This document shows, piece after piece, positions 22,683 to 33,998 of a stretch of 64,000 nucleotides of DNA. Below the pieces are notes generated by a model that was not told the origin of the DNA, did not search any database, and was given only the letters and a program-made list of their open reading frames with translations. The position numbers and the translations under genes are program-made. Position 1 is the stretch's first letter. Every line of letters begins with the position of its first letter. Origin of the DNA: Delphinapterus leucas (lineage: Eukaryota; Chordata; Mammalia; Artiodactyla; Monodontidae); contig NW_022098024.1 of the NCBI RefSeq assembly GCF_002288925.2, forward strand, positions 3,023,962 through 3,087,961, written 5' to 3'.

Positions 22683-24080
22683 AAAGTGTTGGTTTTAATC
22701 TTTCCACCTTGTCCCTAGCCAAGAATTCTCATTTTAGTTTCAAACAGATCTAATCATTTTTATTCAAAATGTGTATGTGTAATTTTTATATGTCACTACA
22801 GGAGAGCTCACAAAAATTGGCAAGGTTCACACCCACCTGACTCTTCTCAAATATAAAATCTAAAAGGTATATCTTAAGCTTTTGGAGTGTCTGCTGAGGC
22901 TTACTACAGATTCACCTCTGGTGTATATCACCATCTCATTGTCAACGTTACTATGTGGAGCCTCAGGGACATTGCCATGCCTGTCAAAATTCTCAGTGAT
23001 TTCAGGTTGTTCTGATATATATATGTATACATTTTTTACTGGCTTCAAACTTATACTACCATCTTTCTATTTTCCCTTCCCTCACCTTTCAAAATTTCTA
23101 ACTGAAATTATAATTTAAAACATATAATACTATAAATGGTTAAATTAGGAAGGTTACAAAAATAAGAAATAAAGAAATTATCTTCCAGAATTTGTATTAT
23201 TTTTGTTTTATCAAGGGATTCACTGTGTTGGGAGATGAGCCTACAGTTGGTCCCATATTTGGAAGTTAAACCTCAGTCAAGCATTAGTTCAGCAAGAAAA
23301 TAAATTGGTTTCTCTGGAGCAGCAGATTTTGTATAATAAAAAATTAATAGTTCACAGGTTAGTAAAGTAACAAGCTAGATAAGCCTCTGAAAAGTGCTGA
23401 GAAACATTTATCTTCTCAATGGGCCCTTAGCTCCATCAATAAGTCATCCAAATTCATAAAAGTACCAGCATTTGCCATCACTCACAGCACATACAGACAT
23501 CCAACCATGCCTCACCCTCAAAAAAAATAAAAGAAAGCCTGACCAATTTCAACTCCTGATTTAATTTTAGGAGTACAGAAGTACAAAATTTCACTGCAGA
23601 ATTATTGAAAATCTGATGTTCCTAGCTGATACTCCATATTGTAATTCAATGTTTCTTCCGGGGATATTGCCCCAGTTGGAGATGCATGGCATTAAATTGT
23701 TGCCAAAATGTCTACTAATGTTCATAATATTTTGATAAGAACTGAAAAGTGTCACATTTGATTGCTGGTAATAAACAGTTTTGGTGTCTTGTTTTTGTTT
23801 GATATTTTCATTTGTGCTTTCTTACATGTTTTCTCTCTGTATTTGTCACCATCTTTCAGAATTTATACTTGGGATATCTTTTGCAATCAGATACAATATT
23901 GCTGTCTTTACAGGAGCTTGAAATCAAGCAGTTTGGTTAAAAGGGAGAAGCAGATTGTGGCAGCAATATCATAACTGTGAAGACAACACATTACTGAGGT
24001 TAGTATCTCATTAGGCTTATCTAATCAGCTAGATTGATTTTTTTTTCCCACCTGATGCATTTTGTGTGAATCCATAGTGT
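22683..24080. other. No feature seen
   Basis: AT-rich sequence with frames of 60-80 codons on both strands, none with domain features. No repeat recognised. Confidence 0.5.
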
Positions 24081-24084
24081 CTCT

Positions 24085-24215
24085 GAAACATAGATCAAAA
24101 ATCATTTAATTCAATCCCCTCAGGTTGCATGTGAGAAAACTCACTCCTAAAGGGAGAAAATTAAAGCTCTTTGCCCAAAGGCTCACACTGTCATACAGAG
24201 GTACAGGCAGGTCTT
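24085..24215 (-). repeat. Possible MIR-like fragment (antisense)
   Basis: 'cagatcaaaa'-type start, then 'catgtgagaaaactcactcc' and 'gctctttgcccaaaggctca' (24167) suggest the reversed MIR core, ending with an A-run at 24219. Weak. Confidence 0.35.
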
Positions 24216-25734
24216 AAAAAAAAAAAAAGAAAAATCCCAATTCAGTTTGTCAATTCTCATAAAAAATGGATTATATTATTAGTACTATAAACAATTTGTA
24301 TTAAAAATAAAGTTCTGTAAACTATATTAAAAAATGAAAATTTGAAATAGTAAACTCATTTAAAAAAATTTTTGTCAACTCAGAATACCTATTACACTTA
24401 TTACCTTGTCTCAGTAGAAAAATAACTCAAATACCAATGAATTAGAGAGAAACATATGTGAATTGTTTAATATGTATATTATGAAAAAATGCAATATAAC
24501 AATAACCTAATAATTTTAATAAACTTTACTTATAGTAGTTATAAGTTAACATAAGTTATATAGTGGTCTCGATATTATTTAAAACATATAAAACAATCTA
24601 AGCACTTCACTGATTATTTCAGCTTAAGAATATTATATTTTAGCAACTAATAACTTATTTCACCAGTAAGTAAATCTTTATAATATGAAGAATGAATGAC
24701 AGTGGAATTATGCATAAGTTGTCAGTAAAAATGGAAGAGATATAATTATTTACCCAATTGGTGTTTTATCAGGAGGGTATTTGAAATCCACCTATGTATA
24801 TGGGCCTGTGTCTTACTTTGAAAATCAGTTAGACAGGATTTCAAATTACTCTTAAATTTTTTTCCTTTTAATGTCACTTTTCTCATGAAACTGACCAAAT
24901 ATTTAATGAAGTTGATTCCAAAGTTACTGATTCAGTTAATGTAAAATTATAGGAGTGTATGTCAATTTAAGAAATTATTTTTTTTATCTTTCCACTATTG
25001 GGTAGAAACAAACTAATTTACATGCAGAAAATAATGATTCACTCTATATTTCCATAGAAAGGAAGTTAATTGTTCACACTAATTTTTCTGAGAATTATAT
25101 TTATGTAAGTCGAACCCCCTGCTGTGAATTCTAAAACCATTTTCATTTCATTTTCACTTTAAATATTATTCCTAGTATTATTAGGAAGTAGTATTCCTAC
25201 TATTCTATGATTCTATGGAAATTTGTAATCCTTTCTTGGAGTCATCAAATCCTATTATCATTGTTTTGTATTCAAGACTAAGCAGTTTTTGCAACTGGAA
25301 AGAAGAACTAGTAGCCAGGTGGCTGTTGGTGGTGGGATTTATAATAAAATCACTAACAGATACTTCATAATGCTGACTGCTAATGGAGAAACACATGTGA
25401 ATGAAAATTAAAATGTTTTCTTCCTATGTCTTTCAATTCTCCATGTTTCCAAATATGTTGAACATAATCTAATTAAGACGTTAGATCTAAAATCCAGTTT
25501 ATATGAATTACTACAGGTGGGGAATGGATAACTGATACCTAGAAGGAATAGTGAGAAGGAATCAGGCAGATTCAGGAGGTGAGTTTAGGGTAATTGGGGA
25601 TTTACATCCTGCATTTGTCCTTTTTCTCATTATATTTATTAAAAAGTTTGGTTCCACTATGTTCATATCTATAAAATAGTGTTGACCATACTTTCTGTCA
25701 CATAATTTACATATATCACCTGACTTCAGCATCA
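24216..25734. other. Very AT-rich sequence, no feature seen
   Basis: Long A/T stretches with no retroelement body, exon or ORF above 63 codons. Confidence 0.5.
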
Positions 25735-25860
25735 AAATTATAAAGCAGTTATTATTTAATCCATTTCATAGTTGATGAAAATAACAGCTAGAAAGTTCCA
25801 AAGTCACACATTTAATATTGTGGTGAAGTTAAAACCCAAAGGTAGTCTGATCCCAACTTT
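25735..25860 (-). repeat. MIR SINE fragment (antisense)
   Basis: 'cagttattatttaatccatt' then 'gaaaataacagctagaaagt' and 'ccaaagtcacacatttaata' keep the order of the reversed MIR core. Confidence 0.52.
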
Positions 25861-25943
25861 ATGTTTTTACCTATGACATCATTTTTTCTCAGTGTAGTTC
25901 ACAGAAAAATGGCACCAAGAATTTTAGAAAGTTTGTTAAATAA

Positions 25944-26150
25944 GGGCTTCCCTGGTGGCGCAGTGGTTGAGAGTCCGCCTGCCGATGCAGGGGACACGGG
26001 TTCGTGCCCCGGTCCGGGAAGATCCCACATGCCGCAGAGCGGCTGGGCCCGTGAGCCATGGCTGCTGAGCCTGCGCGTCCGGAGCCTGTGTTCCGCAACG
26101 GGAGAGGCCACAACAGTGAGAGTCCCACGTATTGCAAAAATAAAATAAAA
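25944..26150 (+). mobile_element. CHR SINE, short form
   Basis: Sense copy with an intact A box (tggcgcagtgg, 25956) and B box-like ggttcgtgccc (26000). The middle reads 'gagccatggctgctgagcct'. It ends 'attgcaaaaataaaataaaa', so the usual terminal 'gcccgcgtaccgc' has decayed. Target duplication is obscured by AT-rich flanks. A 95-codon frame across it is spurious. Confidence 0.95.
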
Positions 26151-27824
26151 TCCTCCTGCCTTTTGTTTCAGAGGAATTGAGTTCAATCTCTTGCCCCTGT
26201 TGCAATAGTCTTGAAGCGTATTGTAATGGTCTTGATAAAAGTCTTCTCCTGTTTAACTTCATCTGGTGCAATTTTTCTTTGACACTTGAAACAAGTTTGC
26301 TGTTTGTTTGACGTGAATTTAATTAACTAGATGTTTTCATTGGTTTCCCTTTGACAAACACGACTAGAGTCCTGGTACGTTAATGTTAGTGTTCTTCGAT
26401 ACCAAATAGAAACAATTATTAACGTACTTTGCAAATATAAAAAGCATAATTTAAGTACTTCACCAGTGATGATCATAATGATGATGATGATACCAGATAA
26501 GAAAAAAATAGTGATACTTATATACAGCTAAAAACACAAAATAACGCATAAATATCAATATATAATGTTTAAGGCTCCAATGTCCAAACTCTTGCATTCT
26601 CTATGCTGTTATTTCAGACAGGTAACAAAAAACATATACATTACAGATAAGGATTAAAGGTATGGCAAATTGTTACTTATACCAATGTGTTAACGCTAAA
26701 TGATCACTGGTTCTATTAATTAAAAGTGAGTTTGGGAGGTTTGTTTTTAACAAAGCTTAGTGAAAGCTATATTATTAAAAGTGGAGAAAATCACTTATAT
26801 TCAAAGGATTATATATCTTGGGGATGACTCCAGTAATGGTGTGACTGACAAAATAACTTACAGGTTTTTTCCATTTTTGTTTAATAAAAATTGATTGTGC
26901 TTATTACAGCTTTATGCCATTGCTCTGTTGCTCGAGCTGAGGAGACATTTCTTGATAAGTCCTATTTGCAGGCACTTATAGCCTTCAAAATGTGTTGGCT
27001 TGAAATTCATCATCATTTTCTTCTTTATTACTAAATGAGGATTTTCACTGAAAATTTGGTGAAATTCCATTCTCCATTTTTGGAGTTACTGAAGCAATAA
27101 AATGAGATATTTTTCACCTGCATGTTGTTTTAGGTACAGTTTTAAGTATTTTTCTGGTGAAGGTCATTGAAGAAAGCTCTGGTGTGAACATAGTTCCAAA
27201 CTAAAAAGATTTTTATTTGACATTTTATATATAAAATTTTCTCTATATATTTGGATTTTAAAGTTAAAACCAAAGAAAGAAACAACAAAAACAAAACAGC
27301 AACTTCTGTTTATTCTTAAATGACAGTATTTACATTTGTCTACTCTTATTTCCTGGTCTTTTTCTAGTTCTCTTTTCTTATGGTATGTAGGATTCAGTAA
27401 GAAGTTTATGTTTTCCATTATAATCTAAAAGAATAAATGTTTCAGTACTCTTTTATCAGTTAAGCTATCTTAAAGGTAATATTCAGAGTCCAAAATAAAT
27501 ATATTTATGTGATTTTTGGGGTAACTTTTTCATATGAGTTAAGCCATTGTAATAGAAAGATTACATGACTTTATCTGGATTCCATGTCTAGTTCTGTTAG
27601 CCAGTAGACTTGGATCATGAAAGTAAAGAATATGTTTGAAAGTAAAAACGTTTGTTATTATTTTAATTTAAAAAGTGACAGCTATTTGAAAATTAGAGAA
27701 ATAATAAAATAAAATACTAAAAATCCCCCCAAATCTCTACAGCCATTCATAACAATATAAACATGTAGTATTTCCTAGGAGTATCTTAAAACACACACAA
27801 ACACATACACACATACAAATCACT
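26151..27824. other. No feature seen
   Basis: AT-rich DNA. Small imperfect (ATG)n near 26475-26491 and a CA-rich patch at 27791-27815. No genes or families recognised. Confidence 0.5.
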
Positions 27825-28334
27825 TGTGGTAGGCTATAAAAAAAGCTTCCCCTCCCCAAATATAACCATGTCCTGATCCTTAGAACTTGTGAATGTTACC
27901 TTACATGGCAAAATATAAAAAAGAGGAACTTGTAGATATGTAGATTTGTTTAAATTAAGAATCTTGAGGAAATGATCCTCAGTTATCCACATGGACCTTA
28001 AATGCAATCATGTGTGTACTCTCTTATATGAAGAGGAAGTGGGGGGAGTAGGCACACAGGGGAGGAGCTGATATGATATGATGATGGGGACAGAGAATCA
28101 AGTGATGTGGCCACAAGATAAGGGATGCTGATGACCACCAGGAGCTGTGAGAGGCAAGGGGCAAATGCAACCTCAGAGCTTCTGGAGGGAGTGTGGCCCT
28201 GCTGACATCTTGATTCTGACCCAGTGAAACTAATTTTGGACTCCTGGCCTCCAGAACTACAAGAATGTAAATTTATGTTGTTTTAAGCTATCAGTTTGTA
28301 GTAATTTGATACAACAGTCTACAAAACTAATACA
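27825..28334 (+). mobile_element. Ancient LTR-type repeat (MaLR/MLT1-like), sense
   Basis: Begins tgtggtaggc and ends 'aactaataca', TG...CA as expected of an LTR. Recognised blocks: 'ccttagaacttgtgaatgtt' (27878), 'accttacatggcaaaatat', 'ggaaatgatcctcagttatc', 'gccctgctgacatcttgatt' (28195), 'ctcctggcctccagaactac' and 'gttgttttaagctatcagtt'. About 510 bp. The exact subfamily is not certain. Confidence 0.7.
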
Positions 28335-28484
28335 GCACACAATTATAAACACATTGTAGATGTAATTTTGTTTTCTACCATTGTCATTTTATTTATTAGT
28401 TTATACTGCCCTTTTCCACTAGTGTATAAGTTTTACATCTATGTTATTATAGTCACTGTTACTTCTAGGTTCTTTAAAAGTTTT

Positions 28485-28690
28485 CCCCTCAGTTTGCCAT
28501 AAAAAATTACCGTAGAATGTGTGGCTTAAACAACAGAAATGTATTTTATCACAGTTCTTAAGGCTTAAAGGCTGAGATCAGTGTGCCAGCACAGTTGGGT
28601 TCTGGTGAGGGATCTCTGCCTAGCCTGCCTTGTTGAATCATAACATGACAGAATGAGTGTGAGCTCCGGTCACTCTTCCTCTTCCATTTT
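28485..28690 (-). mobile_element. Ancient LTR-type repeat fragment (MLT1-like), antisense
   Basis: 'tggcttaaacaacagaaatg' (28522) then 'tatcacagttcttaaggctt' and 'gttctggtgagggatctctg' (28599) correspond to an LTR read in reverse. It lies in opposite orientation to the neighbouring element at 27.8 kb. Partial. Confidence 0.62.
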
Positions 28691-29136
28691 TAAATAAAAT
28701 TTTGATAATATAAAATATAAATAAATAATATAAATATAAGAAATAACTGATTAAAAATGAATGATAAATACATAATTGATTACTCATTCACTTTAAATGG
28801 TTATCTATTATTCGATGCTATAGAATATTTTTGGTATTTTCCAAATTTTTGCTACCATTATTATTGTGTTGAATATATTTATACTTAATTTATTTCCTTA
28901 TTTGGAATTGCTTTCATTAGGATAAACTAGTCTTTTAGTATCTCTGCATACCAGTTTCTTCATTTGGAAAAGGTATGACTTGGACAAGATGACTTCTAAT
29001 GTCACTTCCAGCTACTGTATTCAAATGTTTGTTTCTCAAGAAGTAATGGGAGAAGATGGAAATTGTAAAGTAAAAAAAATATACATTTAAAATATTTGGA
29101 TAACTGGATAAAGGCTGTCAAAGGACAGTCTACTTC
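28691..29136. other. No feature seen
   Basis: AT-rich spacer between an LTR fragment and the Tigger1 remnant. Confidence 0.5.
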
Positions 29137-30030
29137 TCTGTTGGGTGACCAGGTGCATTGTCAATAGTTTGAAAGGAACCTTTATTTCTGAGGAGTAAGT
29201 TTCTGCAGCGGGCTTAAAATATTCAGTAATCCATGTTGTAAATAGACGTACTGTCATCCAGGCTTTGTTGTTACATTGATAGAGCACAGGCAGCGTAGAT
29301 TTAGCATCATTCTTAAGTGCCCTAGAATTTCCAGAATGGTAAATGGGCATTGGCTTCAACTTGAAGTAACTAGCTACATTAGCCCCTTACAAGAGTCAGC
29401 CTGTCCTTTGAAGCTTTGAAGCCAGGCATTGACTTCTCCTCTCTAGCTATGAAAGTCCTAGATGGCATCTTCTTCCCATATAAGGCTGATTTGTCTACAT
29501 TGAGTCTGCATTAATTATTTTAGCTAGATATGCTGGATAACTTGCTGCAGCTTCTACATCAGTACTTGCTGCTTCACCTCTCACTTTTATGTTATGGAAG
29601 TGGCTTCTTTCCTTAAATCTTGTGAACCAAGCTCTGCTAACTTCCAAGTTCTTCTGCAGCTTCCTCACCTCTCACCCTTCACAGAATTGAAGAGAGTTAG
29701 GGCCTTGTTCTGGATGAGGTTTTGGCTTAAGGGAATGTTGTGGCTGGTTTGATCTTCTCTCCCATCCACTAAAACCTTCTCCATATCAGCAATAAGGCTG
29801 TTTTGCTTTCTTATCATTTTTCTGTTCACTGGAGTAGCACTTTTAATTTCCTTCAAGAACTTTTCCTTGGCATTCACAAGTTGGCTAACTGTTTGACACA
29901 AGAGACCTAGCTTTTGAGCTATTTCAGCTTTCAACACACTTAACTTACTAAGTTTAATCATTTCTAGATTTTGATTTAAAGTGAGAGACTTTGCACACTC
30001 TTCCTTTCACCTGAACATTTAGAGGTAATT
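29137..30030 (-). pseudogene. Tigger1 transposase pseudogene (pogo/CENP-B-like), broken
   Basis: Two open pieces of the transposase survive on the minus strand. The first (29961-29665, 98 codons) covers the N-terminal CENP-B-like DNA-binding region, with recognisable words [25 protein letters not shown] and DMEKVLV. The second (29359-29137) covers part of the DDE catalytic domain, including LKPMPIYHS-like and NKAWMT words. Its 3' side carries on out of the element. Frameshifts and stops lie between. The family start codon, expected near 30027, has been lost. Normal transposase is several hundred residues, so this one is incomplete and inactive. It is a transposon gene, not a host gene; I see no sign of domestication because no frame is preserved across domains. 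Confidence 0.85.
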
Positions 30031-30433
30031 GAGGGATTTTAATTGGCTTAATTTCAATATGGTTGTGTTTCAGGAAATAGAGGTCCAAGGCGAGGGAGAG
30101 AGATGGGAGAACAGCCGATCAGTGGAGCAGTCAGAACATACACAACATTTATTGATTAAGTTCACCTCTTGTATGGGTGTGGTTTGGGGTGCCCCCAAAC
30201 AATTACAAGAGTAACATCATAGATCACCTATCACAGATCACCATAATAGAATAATAATAATAAAAAAATTTGAAATATTGTGAGAATTACAAAATGTGAT
30301 ACAGACATATGAAGTGAGCAAATGCTGTTGGAAGAGATGACTTCGATAGCCTTGCTTGATTCAGGGTTGCCCTAAACCTTCAATTTGTAAAAAATACAGC
30401 ATCTGCAAAGCACAATAAAATGAGCTATGCCTG
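29137..30433 (-). mobile_element. Tigger1 (pogo-type) DNA transposon, 3'-truncated
   Basis: Minus-strand element. Its 5' terminus lies at 30433, where the minus strand starts caggcatagctcattttatt, followed by a plus-strand TA (30434-30435) consistent with the TA target. Continuous resemblance runs through the leader ('aacagcatttgctcacttca' region) into the transposase gene and stops near 29137, at 'ctggtcacccaac'. The 3' half with the other inverted repeat is gone. It is a mammal-wide fossil, not mobile. Confidence 0.88.
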
Positions 30434-31104
30434 TATATTAGTTTCCTGAGGCTGCCATAACAAAATATCACAAACTGGGTGGTTTTTTTTTTTTGCGGTA
30501 TGCAGGCCTCTCACTGTTGTGGCCTCTCCCATTGCGGAGCACAGGCTCCAGATGCGCAGGCTCAGCGGCCATGGCTCATGGGTCCAGCCGCTCCGCGGCA
30601 TGTGGGATCTTCCCGGACTGGGGCACGAACCCGTGTCCCCTGCATCGGCAGGCGGACTCTCAACCACTGCACCACCAGGGAAGCCCAACTGGGTAGTTTT
30701 AATAACAGAAATTTCTTGTCTCACAGTTCTGGAGGCCAGAAGCCTAAGATCACTGCATCAGCAGGGTTGGTTACTTCTGTGGGCTGTGAGGGAAAACCTG
30801 TTCCATTCCTCTCTCACTGTTTCTGGTGGTCTGCTGTCAATTTTTGTCATTTTTTGGCTTGTAGATCTCTGCCTTCATCTTTAAAGACCATTCTCCCTGT
30901 GCATGAGTTTGTTTCCAAATTTCCCTCTTTTACACTTGTCATGTTGGATTAGGGATCCATGCTGCTCCAGTATGACTTCATGTTAACTAAATACACCTGC
31001 AATAACCCTACTTCCAAAAAAAATCATATTGTGAGGCACTGGGGGTTAGGACTTCAACATAATGAGTTTTAGAAAAACACAATTCAACTCCTAATCAAAG
31101 TTTT
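30434..31104 (-). mobile_element. Ancient LTR-type repeat (MLT1/MaLR-like), antisense, split by a SINE
   Basis: Starts right at the Tigger1 end with 'tatattagtttcctgaggct' and 'aaactgggt', is interrupted at 30486-30686 by a CHR SINE, and resumes with 'aataacagaaatttcttgtc', 'acagttctggaggccagaag' (30725) and 'ctgtgggctgtgagggaaaa'. It ends 'ggggttaggacttcaacata' and 'acacaattcaactcc' near 31100. The two halves are collinear. Subfamily not certain. Confidence 0.75.
30473..30699 (-). mobile_element. CHR SINE (short form) nested in an LTR, with target-site duplication
   Basis: Body 30486-30686, reverse orientation with its T-run at 30483-30494. Minus strand reads gggcttccctggtggtgcag, an A box with one change (tggtgcagtgg), B box ggttcgtgccc, then the usual middle and A-tail. 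Target copies aactgggtggttt (30473-30485) and aactgggtagttt (30687-30699) differ at one base and are themselves LTR sequence, so the insertion order is fixed: LTR first, SINE later. Confidence 0.96.
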
Positions 31105-31229
31105 TTTACCTGGTTTTAGAATTCTTGTTTTTGAATCTCCAGTATGGGCAGGCCTCAACAAGATAAAGAAATAGAAAAATACCAGTTATAAAATAGGAGA
31201 TATTCATGGCAAGTGACAATTAACAATAA

Positions 31230-32813
31230 CATTTTAAGACTTTATTGTTTTAGAGAAATTTTAAGTTCAAAAAGAATTAAGAGGAAGGTACAGAGATTTC
31301 CCACATACCCTTGCCCCACACACATGCATAATCTTCCCCATTATAAACATCTCCCATCATAGGTACATTTTTTTTTTTTTACAATTGGTGAATCTACACC
31401 AACACCTTTTACACACACAAAGTCCACAGTTTACTTCACAGTTCACTCTTGTTGTATACTCTATGGGTTTGGACAATGTATAATGGCATGTATCTATCAT
31501 TATAATATCATACAGGGTATTTTCACTGCCCTAAAAACCTTCTGTACTGTGCTATTCATCTTTCTCACTCCTCATCCACTGATAATTACTGATCTTTTTA
31601 CTGTTTCCACAGTTTTGCCTTTTTCAGAATGCCATATAGTTGAAATCATACAGTATGTAACCTTGTCAAATTTAATTATTTCACTTAGTAATATGCGTTT
31701 AAGTTTCCTTCATGCTTTTCCATGTCTTGATAGTTCATTTATTTTTAGTGCTGAATAAAAGTCCATTGTCTGGATGTACCAGTTTATTTACTCATTCACC
31801 TACTAAAGAACATCTTTGTTGCTTCCAAGTTTTGACAGCTATGAGTAAATCTGCTATAAACATCCATATGATGTGTGAGTTTTTGTGAATGTCCCTAATA
31901 CCTCCCATTGGCTTATACTCATTTATTTTCTTTCTGTTTTATGTTGCTCCCATTCTCACCAGCATTTGGTGTTGTCAGAGTTCCAGGTTTTCACCATTCT
32001 GATAACTGTGTGGTGGTATTTTTGTTGTTTTAATTTGCATTTTTCTTATGACATATTATGTGGAGCAGTTTTTCAAATGTCTATTTGCCACCTGTATATC
32101 TTCTTGGTGAGATATCCTTTAAGATCTTGGGCTCATTTTTAAAATCTTTTTTTTTTTTTGAGTTTTAGGAGTTGTTAGCATATTTTGGATAACACTCCTT
32201 TATCAGATGTGTCTTTTGCAAATATTTTCTCCAACTCTGTGGCTTGTGTTCTCATTCCCTTGACATTGTCTTTTACAGATCAGAAGTTTTTAATTTTAAT
32301 GAAGTTAAGCTTATCAATTTTTTTCTTCATGGATTGTGCCTTTGATGCTTTATCTAAAAAGTCATCACCAAACCCAAGGTCACCTAGGTTTTATCCTATA
32401 TGACCTTCTAGGAATTTTGCATTTTACATTTACATCTCCAATCCATTATGAGTTAATTTCCTTAAAAGGTGTAAGGTCTGTGTGTAGATTTTCTTTTTTT
32501 ATTTTTTTGGCATAGCACCACTTTTTGAAAGTACTAGCTTAGCTTCAATGTCTTGCCTGTGCTTCTCTGTCAAAGATCAGTTGACTATATTTATCAGGGT
32601 CTACTTTTGGATTATTTATTCTGTTCCATTGATCTGCCTATTCTTTCACCTACACCACATTGTTTTGATTACAGTAGTTTTATAGTAAGTCTTGAAGTTC
32701 AGTAGTGTCAATTCCAACTTTGTTCTTCTTCAATATTGTGTTGGCTATTCTGGGTCTTTTGACTTTCCATATAAACTTTAGTATCGGTTTGTCAATATTC
32801 ACAAAATAACTTG
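31230..32813 (-). mobile_element. Old L1 (L1M-type), antisense, 3' UTR and ORF2 C-terminus
   Basis: Plus strand shows reversed L1 in order: 'gagatttcccacataccctt' (31295), 'atagttgaaatcatacagta' (31638), 'cttttgcaaatattttctcc' (32213), 'ggtcacctaggttttatcct' (32380), 'ccattgatctgcctattctt' (32628), 'gattacagtagttttatagt' (32668). No open frame of family length. A diverged, inactive copy that ends in a small inversion at its 5' end. Confidence 0.87.
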
Positions 32814-32864
32814 TTCCATAGATTCAGTGCAATCTCAATCAAAATCCCAGCAGGTTATTTAATT
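32814..32864 (+). mobile_element. Inverted 5' scrap of the same L1
   Basis: After antisense L1 ending '...caaaataacttg', the plus strand switches to sense L1: 'gattcagtgcaatctcaatc' then 'aaaatcccagcaggttattt'. These bases belong immediately upstream in ORF2, so about 50 bp are inverted relative to the main body. The shared 'aaataac(c/t)tg' is present at both edges. Confidence 0.75.
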
Positions 32865-33604
32865 TTACACTTATTTCCACAGGTAATTTTTATCATGGAA
32901 TGCCACAGAGTTGGCATACAATTTTCCCTCAGCTCTCCAGATAATATTTGAAATTCAGGACAGATACTCTACTACAAAGCTTATTGATAAAGTTAATTAA
33001 TATAAGCCAATTTAATTCAGGTCTGGTTTGAAACAAGTTCTACTTACTTTGATGCTATCATTCTTGATCTTATGAGTGTGAGTGCGTGTGTGCGTATGTG
33101 TAGCTTTTAATGGTTTCTTTCTTTCCATCTTCCCACTTACATGGTTTTGACTATAGCACACCTTTTTTTTTTTCCCCTCCATGTTAGACCTTTTATTTTC
33201 ATTCTGAGACCAGTCACCAAATCACACATCTACACATCGTTACTCTTAAAACCTGTACATTTCATTTCATTTGAAATTCCTCAAGAAAGGAGAATGTCAT
33301 TGTTGTTGTTTGTTTGTGTCTGGTTTTTGTTTTTGCTAGTTTTAACTATATTCACGACAATATTTTCTGGATTTCTCTGGTTCTACTTCTTTACCACTAT
33401 TTTCATGTAGTAGCTCTCAAAGTTTCTTAATCCTTAGTGTGTTTCAAAACCCTTAAATTTTATAGTATGCTTGAAAAAATAAAAATGCATAAAGAATGAT
33501 CACACTGGTCATCTGGTAGCTCTTCATCACTATGTGTTTCTTTGAAGTTGAACTCTACTTCCATAACTTAAGGCCTCAGGAGTCAGCTTTACCACATTCC
33601 ATTC

Positions 33605-33606
<2 letters not shown>
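32865..33606. other. No feature seen
   Basis: AT-rich sequence containing a GTGTGAGTGCGTGTG-type patch (33076-33100). An 89-codon frame at 33141-33410 is hydrophobic-rich, without a family signature. Confidence 0.5.

Positions 33607-33646
<40 letters not shown>
33607..33646 (+). repeat. (CA)n microsatellite, about 19 units
   Basis: Uninterrupted CA run followed by a short TATATAT. The longest pure CA run in the window; candidate polymorphic marker. Confidence 0.95.
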
Positions 33647-33653
<7 letters not shown>

Positions 33654-33766
33654 GTTAGTTTGAACACTCTCGTCCTAACTTAACGTCTTTCTCTGACATA
33701 ACCATTTTATCTTAATATTCCATCCAACAAAGATTACCATAATAATAAATGATCTCCTTTGTAATA

Positions 33767-33998
33767 AAAAATTATGATTAGGGGCTTCCCTGGTGGTGCA
33801 TTGGTTGAGAGTCCACCTGTCTATGCAGGGGACATGGGTTTGTGCCCCGGTCTGGGAGGATCCCACATGCCGCGGAGTGGCTGAGCCCGTGAGCCATGGC
33901 CGCTGAGCCTGCGCATCCAGAGCCTGTGCTCCGTGACGGGAGAGGCCACAACAGTGAGAGGCCGGCATACCACAAAAAAAAAAAAAAATTACCATTAA
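33767..33998 (+). mobile_element. CHR SINE, short form, with imperfect target-site duplication
   Basis: Body 33781-33984. Several CpG-type changes (tggtgcattgg for the A box; ggtttgtgccc for the B box) suggest an older copy than those at 19.3 and 25.9 kb. A-tail of about 15. Candidate target copies aaaaattatgatta (33767-33780) and aaaaattaccatta (33985-33998) differ at two bases. Confidence 0.92.

Noticed and set aside
30479..30952. 157-codon frame, plus similar 80-114-codon frames at 19.3, 25.9, 34.0 and 58.1 kb
   Set aside because: All are readings through CHR SINEs, which lack stops because of their GC-rich body. The near-identical peptides are the SINE's own signature.
33410..33465. 'gtagctctcaaagtttctta', like the start of MER5-type hAT elements
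   Set aside because: Only about 15 bases agree and no matching end is present.
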